The notes under the pieces are model-generated. The model searched no databases. It was not told where the DNA came from and worked only from the letters and a program-made list of their open reading frames with translations. A program made the position numbers and the translations under genes. This document shows positions 10,346 to 18,901 of a stretch of 23,356 bases of DNA, in pieces. The DNA comes from Neoconidiobolus thromboides FSU 785 (lineage: Eukaryota > Entomophthoromycota > Entomophthoromycetes > Entomophthorales > Neoconidiobolaceae), in contig MU626530.1 of assembly GCA_025603075.1 (NCBI GenBank), forward strand, positions 1-23,356. Reading direction: 5' to 3'. Position 1 is the first letter of the stretch, and each line of letters starts with the position of its first letter.

Positions 10346-11996
10346 TTATAATTTAAATGGTTTTTGATGAAGATTTAACTTTATATTACTGGATTTAGTG
10401 GAAGTAATGGTGATATTTAATATATGAGGTAAAACCGAATGAATAAAATAATCTTCTGTGAATTGCATCTAAGAGAGGAATTGAAGTTAATTAAATGAAT
10501 TTAATAAAATATAAAAAATAATGACTTACATGTTCAAAAGGAGCAGTAAAAAAGAATAATTTGTTTTTTTCTTTTAATGTTTTTAAACCAAGCCAATTCT
10601 AGTTTATTTTGTTACATTAGTATTTGATTAGATTGCGTTATTTAAAGATATTTTATTTACCTCTTTATAACTTATTTGATCTTCTAATTTAATTAAATTA
10701 GGATTATTTGATTCATAGGTAGAAAACCACTATTAAATTTATTAATTAATTATCATTACTTACAATATATAATAAACTTATAAATTAAAATTTACCGCAG
10801 TATCTTTAGGAATTAAGATGGTATCTTTTTCAAATTTAAATAAAATTAATTTATTTAAATTTATCAATTGATTGAAATAGGTTTGATTTTTAACCTATTA
10901 TAATAAATAAATAAGTATCTTTTTTAATTCTATAAAATAATTTACTTTTAATTCATTATTAACATCTGGAAGAAATGAATTATATTTCAAATAAGTTTCA
11001 TATTGCGTTGGATCCTATTATAAATTGAAAGCATTCATTAATTTCTATTATCAACTTAATAAACTATAAAAAATAATAAACCTACTTTAACATATTGAGC
11101 TTGAATAATATGATTTCTGATATAATAAGAATAAGCTCCATTACGCATTAAATAGTTAATCCATCGACATTTTATGGTATCTAAATTTTTATCACATCCA
11201 GGCGCAAAGGAAACGCCTAAAATTGATTTAAATATTAATTTTCTTAGTGAATTTCTCCGTCATTGTTTTATTTTATGCTATTGAAATAAAACAATCCGAA
11301 GTTAAATAAAATAATAACTACTCACCACTATGAGGAGAACCTAAAGTAATTAAATTAAAAACCTTAAGTTTGGGACACTTTTGTAAAGCTGAGCGAAGAA
11401 ATAAACCGCCCTTATTTTTTTGATAAAATATCAATACATTAGCTTAATTTAATATAATTATTTCAGCTCACTTGAGATAATCCAATGGCATTAAACCCAT
11501 TTTTTAATTCAGCTATACTATTTAATTGATGGCAAACAAAAGGGATCTAGATTTATTATTGACATACATTATTATAAAAAATAGGAACAAAAGAAGAAAC
11601 AAAAGGAAAAAAGTACTCACTTGTTCATTTAAATTCCCAAAAAATCCAGCATCTCTATCTTTATTTGTTTGTTGATCAAGATACACCGAGTGAACAAAGG
11701 TATTTGGGGAGACTCGATTAATGATTTTTATCAATCTTTGCATCCTTGTTAGTGAAAAATAGTTATTCATTTATTATTTTATTATAAATTTTATTATCAC
11801 TTACGAATCTGGATTGTTGTAACTATCACCCATGCCATGCCATAATACAACTAAGTTTTAATAAAAATAGGTCAATATATTTTATTTCCATTAATATCAT
11901 TTTATTTGGTTAATTACTTGGCAACTCAAAAATATTAACAGCGTTGATCAAAGACAGATGAAAGAATAATAATAGTTTTATTGAATTGAAATTCAT
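10346..11996 (-). CDS. PPT1: Palmitoyl-protein thioesterase 1 (lysosomal/vacuolar)
   Basis: Eleven minus-strand exons join in frame to 322 aa: 11996-11918, 11850-11805, 11744-11621, 11546-11472, 11410-11326, 11216-11086, 11014-10946, 10894-10796, 10729-10661, 10598-10530 and 10468-10346. The enzyme removes thioester-linked fatty acyl groups from cysteines of proteins delivered to the lysosome or vacuole. A signal peptide is visible at residues 1-19 (hydrophobic KLLLFFHLSLINA). Family motifs follow: IVLWHGMGDSYNNP (27-40), AGFFGNLNEQ, the nucleophile elbow GLSQGG with Ser107, LITLGSPHSG, KFEKDTILIPKDTAWF with Asp227, GLKTL, and FEHMQFTEDYF with His282. Ser107/Asp227/His282 therefore form the expected triad. 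Length agrees with the family (about 306 aa in animals). The gene is divergent from the Mil1-like gene, 204 bp apart. The high intron number contrasts with the intronless F-box and DUF952 genes. Assignment to PPT1 rather than PPT2 rests on the motifs. Confidence 0.92.
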
Positions 11997-12200
11997 GACT
12001 GCTTATTTTCAAGATTAAATAAATTGAAATTGAAATTCTAGTCATTAAAAATGAATTTTTTGAATTATTTTAAGCCACCAAAATTCTTTTAAAAAAATTC
12101 AAAGATTTTAATTGGTAAGTTAAAGAATCAAAGAACTATTATTTCTAATTTATCTAAAAAAAACACCTTTTGTATAACTTACAATACATCAGTATCCCTC
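11997..12200. promoter_or_regulatory. Probable bidirectional promoter of PPT1 and the Mil1-like gene
   Basis: Only 204 bp lie between the two divergent start codons (11996 on minus, 12201 on plus), so the two genes probably share upstream control elements. The sequence is AT-rich with A- and T-tracts. No specific binding site is recognisable. Co-regulation is inferred from spacing only. Confidence 0.5.
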
Positions 12201-15200
12201 ATGAAAAGAGAGAATCGCACAAGTCGAATATTAGAATTACGCAACAAATTTGAGAGTGAAAAAGCTATCTCGGATCCTCCTCCCTCTCCCACTTCTAATG
12301 ATATTAAATTAAAGCGAAGTTCATTTAATCAAGTTACTTCAAACATCATTAATACGGAATCAAAACTAAAGAGAAGTTCTTTAAATTATGGTAAGTATTA
12401 TTCATATCTTAGTTTAATCATATTATTAATAATAATATTCTTAATTTAGATAAATTAAAAAAATGGGGTAATCGATGGGAGCCTGGATTAAAAAGTAAAA
12501 GTAGGGAATTGAATCAAGTGAAGGAAAAGAAGAATGACGAGACTAATATACAAGAAAGTAATTTGATAGATAATAATGTTATTAAGACTGATGAACCTCT
12601 TGAATTATTGAAAGAAAAAGAGGAAAAAGTTGAAGTTGAAGGGAATATTGGTATAAGTACTAATAACTCTGTAGATTTAATAAAACAGCAGTTTGATAAT
12701 ATGAATATTGGTGATTTAGAACCGAAAAATTTGATAAAAGAAGGCATCGATGATATAGTGAAAGAAGAAGAGGACGTCACTATTAAGAATAATGAGCCAA
12801 TTGATTTGATAGAAGAAAGTTTTAATAATGTAAATAATTTGGACAACATACAGCAGGGAAATAAAAATGAAAACAATCTAAATAGCCAAAATGAGGAATC
12901 TATTGATTTAACTGAAGAAGGATTCGATACTATAAATAATAAAGAAGAAACTCAACAAGTGAAAGATGATAGTATTAAAAATCCTGAACCTATTTTATCA
13001 ACAAAAGGAGAAGCTTTAGCATTAACAATAAATCAAGGGGGTGATATCCAAAATCTAATAAGTAATGGTGCAATCGATGACCTTTCCATTCAATTAAAAG
13101 ATCCTGTTTGGAGTTCGGAAGAAGAAATTGTAAATCATTTAGCAACTGATAATCATAAAAGAGGTTCTTTTTTAACAGCAGATAATAGTATTATATTATC
13201 TGAATATTCAATGAGTGAAAGTGATCCTAGTGGTAACCTTCGATTGGATGAGAATGGAAATGATGTTTTGTCAATATCTCGTTTGTTAGGAGATGATGCT
13301 TTGTTAAACGAGAATTCATTTTTGAATGATAAAAGTGGAGTATCTTCCTCCTTTTTTGATGAGAAAAGTAAATTGGAAGAAGGGTTGGTTAACGGACATA
13401 GTAGTAGTTTTATTATTAATCAGGAGGAAGAAGAGGATAATAATAAACCAGTTCTTGAGTGGGAGAAAAAAGAAAGTGATAACATTGTATCGGAAGATAG
13501 TAATGCTTTAGATAAAGGAGATACTAAGGAAGATAATTTGATAAATAAAAATATTATACTGGGTGATAATAACGTAGATAGTATATTAGAAAACGATAGC
13601 AGTGTTAAATTAGTGGATAATAAAGAAAATGAATTAAGTAATGATCGTGTTGTATTTGATAATAGTATCACTGAACCAAAAGATGATAAAGTTAAAGATA
13701 ATGAAGTTGTTAGTCCAAATAATAATCAGAGTTATAAAAACAGTGTTGTATTGGATAATGATAATACTAAGTTAATTAATAATATTAATAATGATACTAT
13801 ATTAAATAATAATAATCCATTGGAGGAAATTAGTGGTGATGTATACAAATATACTAACAACACTATATTAGAGAATAGTAATAATAGATTAGAGGATAGT
13901 ATTTTATCAAGTGAAAATACAGTATATCGTAAAGTCATTAATGATGGTATTGAATTAGATAATAATATTACAGTAAATGAGAACACTTCAATGAATGGCG
14001 ATGTAATAAACAGGGATATTATGTTAGACAATAGCATCAATAACAGTGTAAATAATAATAACATATTAGACAGCACTACTTCTATGAAGAATAGTAAGGA
14101 TGTTAATGCTATTTCAAATAACAATATGAGTAAAGAAACCCAACAGCATAAAAAAGCACAATTAAGTAACGTAAGTGAAGATCAATTACATGACATCACC
14201 AGTTTATATTATGAAGATGTAACCAATTCAGAAGAAGAAAATGAAATAATAGAAAGTAATAAAGAATATTTAAAATATTTACAAATTGAAATACCAGAAG
14301 AATGTTATATACCATTACAATGTTTTATTTATCAAGAAAGTATAGCTTATTTTAGTTTATTAAAAGAATTTGAGGGGGCTATTTTTAATGCTAATATTAA
14401 AAAAAATTATTTTGTGGCCTGGGAAAAATGGCAAGAAAATATCATTAATGCAGCAAAGCAATTGTTTGCTAAGGAAGGTAAGTTTATTAGTTTAGTTTAG
14501 TTATTTATCTAATTTGGTTTTATATAGGATTAAGTTTAGAACCAGAGGATTTAGAATTTGAAATTGATTTTAATTTAATATTGATATTATTTAAAGAAGA
14601 CATCAATTTAAGTAAATCCATCTTATTACAATTATTAATTTCTTTAATTAAAGATGGTAATTATGACAATAAAACAAGACATTTTTTAATATTAATGGGC
14701 AATAAATTAAATGTGACAATAAAGGACTATTTAAATGAATTAGAAATTCCATTAGCTTTAGATTTATTTAACCAAGAAATTAATGATTTTAATAAAAATT
14801 CAGAAAATCAAATAACACATCGAGAAAATCAATCTAAAACTTCACGTTGGGCATGGACTTCTTTAGGAGCTATTGGAGGTGGTGTTGCTTTAGCTGTAAC
14901 AGGTGGTTTAGCTGCTCCGTTGGTGTTACCTTATATGGGAGCAGTGTTTGGTGCCTCTTCTTTATTAGCAGGTACAAGTGGTATTGCTTTAGTAACTTCT
15001 TTATTTGGTGCTACTGGTGCAGGGTTAGCAGGATATAGAGTATCCAGAAGAATTGGAAGTATAAAAGAGTTCACATTTTTACCATTAATCAAAAAAAATG
15101 AATTAAAAAGACGATCCTTAAATGTAACTATTGGTATAAGTGGTTGGTTAAAATCCGAAGAAGATTTAATTTCACCATGGAAAAAATTAAAAGAAGGAGA

Positions 15201-16086
15201 CATGTATTGTTTAAAATATGAAACAGAAATATTGTTATCAATTGGTCAAGCATTAAATAGTTTATTAGCTACTTCTGTTATTGGTATTGCTACAAATGAA
15301 GTATTAAAAAAAACAATCTTAAATGGATTAGTGGCTTCTATTGCTTGGCCATTGACTATTTTACAAGCTGGTAGTATATTAGATAATCCATGGTCATTGG
15401 GTTTAGATAGAAGTAAAAAAGCAGGATTAATATTAGCAGATGCATTAATTAATTATGCACAAGGTCATCGACCTGTTAATTTAGTTGGATTTTCATTAGG
15501 AGCAAGGGTAATCTTTTATTGTTTAGAAGAATTATTATTACGCTCCGAAAACAATTTTCAATTATTTGATATCATTGAAAATGTGGTATTGTTAGGGGCT
15601 CCAATTACTTGTGATAAAAAGCGATGGAAGGCTGTTAGAACTTTAATTTCTGGTAGATTTATTAACGGCTATATTGAACAAGATTGGATCCTTTCCTTTT
15701 TACATCGTGGTTTAAATTATGGTCAATCAGTAGCTGGAAATATTAATCTGATCAAATATTGGAAAGAAGAATTATCAAATAAAGAAGATAATGAAGGTGA
15801 AGAAGATGAAGTGTTGGATTCAGATTCAAGTAAATCCGATATTGAATATTTAGATACAACTATGACCACTTATGAAGCTACTAGCTTAATGAAAATGAAA
15901 GAGAATAGTTTAAATATCAAAAATAATACTATTATTGAAAGTGTAGATTTATCTGAAATTGTAGAAGGTCATTTGGATTATATTAATCAAGTACCTACAA
16001 TTCTGAACAAGTTGGGCTTCCAAATTAATGAATTTGAAAGCGATGTAGTACCAGAAACATTATTTGAAACAACATTTACTTTTTAA
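12201..16086 (+). CDS. Mil1/TMCO4-like protein (DUF726, alpha/beta-hydrolase fold) with long acidic Asn-rich N terminus
   Basis: Three exons (12201-12390, 12450-14477, 14528-16086; introns 59 and 50 nt) give 1258 aa. The C-terminal part, from about residue 690, is the DUF726 region shared by human TMCO4 and yeast Mil1 (YFL034W). It has glycine/alanine-rich membrane-inserting helices at about 849-909 (AVTGGLAAPLVLP, TSLFGATGAGLAGYRVSRR), the EEFTFLPL-like segment (KEFTFLPL), NVTIGISGWL, and the nucleophile elbow VGFSLGARVIFYCL with Ser1062. LLGAPI, EQDWIL (Asp1125) and VEGHLDY (His1221) complete a plausible lipase-type triad. Residues 84 to about 600 are acidic and rich in Asn, Asp, Glu and Ser, with imperfect repeats of the form EPIDLIEESFNNVNN at about 135-149, 177-193 and 211-227. 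Yeast Mil1 binds the AP-1 clathrin adaptor; whether this protein does so is unknown, and no enzymatic substrate is established. TMCO4 is about half this length. The 3' end is 80 bp from the convergent DUF952 gene. Confidence 0.87.
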
Positions 16087-16166
16087 ATGTCAAGTATGAA
16101 ATTTAGTTATAAATAAAGATTAAACATAAAATAAATGAACTAGAATATTTTGTTATTTTTTATTAT

Positions 16167-16538
16167 TTAAAAATTACTTAAATCTAATTGATTAACGCCA
16201 TCTAATTTAAAAACTTTTTCGATATTGTTAAAAGATATACTATTATAGTAATGAGGAAAATAGTGAGTATTATTATTCTCTATAACTGGTTCATATTTTA
16301 GTTTATCTTGGTTTAAATTCTTAGTTGATAATTTCAAAATTACTAAATCCTTCACATCTTTATAAAATCGAGTTAATACACCAGAAATTTGTTGTTTAGT
16401 ACATAAATGAATATAACCTGAGGATTGATCTAACGAAGTTAAAACTAAGGAATCAGAGTTGTTGCTGAAATCCTGATGGGAGACTTCACTCTGTTTGTAA
16501 ATTTTGTAAATATATGACTCGTTGATTGAGGTAGTCAT
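16167..16538 (-). CDS. DUF952 family protein
   Basis: This is a single-exon gene of 123 aa. It matches the layout of the small DUF952 family common in bacteria and fungi: YIYKIYKQSEV at residues 9-19, SGYIHLCTKQQISGVLTRFY at 40-59 (the family's G-[FY]-IHL-[SC]-T core), a DLVILKL strand, KYEPVIE, and HYFPHYYNSISFNNIEKVF. The biochemical function of the family is not established; its fold is reported to relate to ADP-ribosyltransferase-like proteins, but I see no basis for an activity claim here. It is compact, cytosolic and lacks signal or membrane segments. It converges on the Mil1-like gene. Confidence 0.85.
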   Translation of the reverse strand: MTTSINESYIYKIYKQSEVSHQDFSNNSDSLVLTSLDQSSGYIHLCTKQQISGVLTRFYKDVKDLVILKLSTKNLNQDKLKYEPVIENNNTHYFPHYYNSISFNNIEKVFKLDGVNQLDLSNF

Positions 16539-16646
16539 TTTTTAGATTTGGAATAAAAAAGTTCTAGTTTAAAATTTAATGAAAAGTTGTTTTAATTGTT
16601 TTAGTGCTTCATTCTAATTTTTTAAACCTTATGCCAAATAAGGGGA

Positions 16647-16868
16647 ATGGACAAACTAATTAAAAGTAAAATTTTTGAAATTTTGAAAAGTTCAGTTTAT
16701 CTTGGTAAAAATTTAACAACTTTTTTCATCATCATTTATAAGACGTATCTTTTTGTAACTCAAAAGATACCTAGAAATAAGACACAAGTTTACTTCATAA
16801 AGTATACATTATATGCTATTAAAAAACCCTATTCAAAACTTTCAAAATCTCATAAATGTTTGCAATAA
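16647..16868 (+). CDS. Doubtful small basic ORF, 73 aa
   Basis: This open frame starts at an ATG at 16647 and encodes 73 residues with a hydrophobic stretch (LTTFFIIIYKTYLFVT, about residues 23-38) and many lysines. It matches no family that I recognise. It is divergent from the DUF952 gene (start codons 108 bp apart). In DNA this AT-rich, a frame of this size can arise by chance, and Lys/Ile/Tyr richness is what composition alone would give. I list it so the gap is covered, with low confidence that it is translated. Confidence 0.2.
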   Translation: MDKLIKSKIFEILKSSVYLGKNLTTFFIIIYKTYLFVTQKIPRNKTQVYFIKYTLYAIKKPYSKLSKSHKCLQ

Positions 16869-16997
16869 CTAGCAGTCCTATTCATTTCCTAGATATTTTT
16901 CTTAGTATACTTTTTTTTATCATTTTATTTTTTCTTCATTTTTGAATCTTACTTTGTTTTGATTCAATAAAATTTTAATACTTTAAATTTACAATTT

Positions 16998-17094
16998 GAG
17001 GGTGTATTTTGTATTTAAGAATTTTACTGTAATCTTTCCACTTAAATAGCGCTTAAAAAATGGAAAAATAATGAAATTAAAAAAAAACAGTCCC
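16998..17094 (+). repeat. MITE-like repeat, copy C
   Basis: This is a 97-bp copy starting GAGGGTGTATTTTGTATTTA and ending AAAAAACAGTCCC. The middle contains CTTTCCACTTAAATAGCGCT followed by TAAAAAATGGAAAAATAATG. CTTTCCA and TGGAAAA form an internal hairpin around the ATAGCGCT centre. Copy D follows after only about 14 bp in the same orientation. Confidence 0.75.
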
Positions 17095-17108
17095 ATATAT
17101 TTTTTTTA

Positions 17109-17194
17109 ATTTTTTGCTGACAATTATTCTATTCAAATAACGCTTGAAAAATGGAAAAAGTGATAAAATCAAAAAAAATACCTCATATTTACTA
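17109..17194 (+). repeat. MITE-like repeat, copy D (5' end lost)
   Basis: It retains TTCAAATAACGCTTGAAAAA, then TGGAAAAAGTGATAAAATC and a right end AAAAAAAATACCTC, which is the reverse complement of the left end type of copy B (GAGGATATTTTTTT). The left half is diverged. It is placed directly after copy C in the same orientation. Confidence 0.65.
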
Positions 17195-18017
17195 CTCTTT
17201 TTAGAGATACTTTACTTGCTTATAGCAGTGTTTATTTATAATCAATTTAATAACTTTATCTGGAATTAGAAAGAGACTTCTAACTAGCAACGTACAGCGA
17301 ACATCATAATCAAACTACAAGAGAATAACTAATAATCATAGCGAATTTATGAATAACAAACGAATAGTTCTACAGGTTATAAATAATATTATAGGATATG
17401 GAATGTACTTCACATGGTTGCCTGAGAAATGAAATTATGGATCCTCAGCTAAAAAAGATATTTATTATCTTGAACAATGTTTTACGTTTACGTCTAAAAA
17501 TAATCTAATAATTCAATTAAATAAAAATCAAACTTGTCATTAAAAGCAGTAGAATTTAAATCAAATTATTACTATTGCGTTCTATACTAAAAATAAAAAA
17601 GTAACATTTTATTTTTGGTTTAAAGAAGGCATCTACTTTGAACACTATGATAATTTACATCTACCTTTTAGGTATTATTTAATAATCTAATTGAATAAAA
17701 ATCCGTTAAATTTGATCTTAAAAACATTACACTTTAAACTAGTTTACTATTACCGTGTTTCATATCCTAAATGAAAGTAGATGTTGTCATTTAACTTCTT
17801 GGTCAACGGTACTCAACCATTATAAAAACTCTCTCTAAACCCATGGTTATTTAAAAAAACCTAAATTCATAAACTTACCTGGTATACACATCATATCATA
17901 TCAATTTAATCTTCAAGACTAATGTCTTTAAAATAAACTATAATTTACTCTTTAATTTTATTAGATTTTACACCTGACATGGATCTTAATAAAAGGGTTA
18001 CAATGGGGATACTATAT
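17195..18017. other. Gene-free stretch with a weak coding relic
   Basis: There is no intact gene in this stretch. On the plus strand, one frame from about 17394 to 17815 has fewer stops than the base composition predicts (about six in 140 codons) and reads protein-like pieces such as GYGMYFTWLPEK and FWFKEGIYFEHYDNLHLPFR. Two segments in this frame resemble one another (NNLIIQLNKN near 17501 and YYLII-stop-LNKNP near 17676), suggesting an old internal duplication about 175 bp apart. I do not recognise a family. Confidence 0.3.
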
Positions 18018-18111
18018 GGGGATCTATTTGATTTAAGGATCTTGCTAATAATTTTTCCACTCAAATAGTGCTTAAAAGATCGAAAAAGTAATGAAGTAAA
18101 AAAACAGCCCC
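18018..18111 (+). repeat. MITE-like repeat, copy E, with possible 3-bp target duplication
   Basis: This is a 94-bp copy starting GGGGATCTATTTGATTTAAG and ending AAAAAACAGCCCC. The core has TTTTTCCACTCAAATAGTGC followed by TTAAAAGATCGAAAAAGTAA. The flanks read TAT on both sides, a candidate 3-bp target-site duplication. It lies just upstream of the relic at 18124-18494. Confidence 0.78.
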
Positions 18112-18123
18112 TATCATAGAATA

Positions 18124-18494
18124 ATGAGTCAAAGACGTATTTGTTTGGGACTGGAGAATATATTGGCCAATTTAGACCATAGGAGCATGATGAATTTGCA
18201 AATGTGTTACGTAATACAAGGAGTAGTGGAATCAAATCCAATAAAATATTTGCTTACAACACTGAGGTCAATGGTGTAAAACATACTTTTGCTACTGCAT
18301 GTTCTGTTGAATGTTATATAGAAGCATGTCAAAAAATGGTTTGGAATACATTCAATAGAGCAAAAGCGAGTGAATATAAAGAAATAGCAAAACTTGATGA
18401 ATACTTTGCCTCTTTTATTTATAAACCAGTTTCAATATTTAGTAATGGTTCTATAGACAGCTTAGCTAAAGAACTATTGACCGCCCTTGTTTAG
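18124..18494 (+). pseudogene. Unrecognised coding relic interrupted by a TAG
   Basis: One frame reads TYLFGTGEYIGQFRP, meets a TAG at 18180-18182, then continues open for 104 codons to 18494 (EHDEFANVLRNTRSSGIK, later VKHTFATACSVECYIEACQK and KLDEYFASFIYKPVSIF). Amino-acid composition on both sides of the stop is protein-like rather than Lys/Ile/Asn noise. The downstream part has no in-frame ATG until 18336, so it is not a complete gene. It could be a pseudogene with a nonsense mutation or a terminal exon whose upstream part is missing. Copy E of the repeat sits 12 bp before it. I cannot name a family; the GTGEY motif alone is too little to assign it to an oxidoreductase. Confidence 0.45.
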
Positions 18495-18901
18495 CTTAGC
18501 TTACGATAGTTTTATTATTGCTTTTATAATAAACAAAGGATACAAATTTTTATTTTTTTTATTTTTTGCTATTCTATAATTTTAAAACTTTTATTTCGTA
18601 TGAGTTATTGTAATATAAGTTTTAATAGTTTGGTAGTCTTGGTTACTTGAATATATTTTATAGAAATTGGAAACGCTATGAAAAGAGCTACTATTAATTT
18701 AACTTTAAATACATGTATATTATCATATTTTTGACTTCAATGTTTAAATTAATTTTAATTTTAAGTCGTTAAAAAATGGACAAAATAGTTGAGAAAAATA
18801 GTATTTTTTATCTGTTTTGCTAATTTCAACAAACCAAGCTCAAAATTTTTGAGTTTTAATCGTTTTTAATTTTATCCAAATTTGTTTCTAATAAAATAAA
18901 A
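18495..18901. other. AT-rich intergenic stretch
   Basis: This 407-bp stretch lies upstream of the coilin-like gene. It contains no open frame of note and no RNA gene that I can recognise. A faint resemblance to the MITE core (TTAAAAAATGG near 18770) is too short to call. The promoter of the gene at 18902 should lie in its 3' part. Confidence 0.5.

Noticed and set aside
12514-12876. Long minus-strand open frames (12514-12876, 13420-13671, 13732-14124) antisense to the Mil1-like gene.
   Set aside because: They are Ser/Leu/Ile-rich mirror images of the Asn/Asp/Glu-rich coding strand and are explained by its codon bias.
18120-18280. A 52-codon frame beginning MSQRRICLGLENILANLD in another reading frame at 18124.
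   Set aside because: It stops at 18280 and overlaps the longer frame with better protein-like composition; there is no family match.
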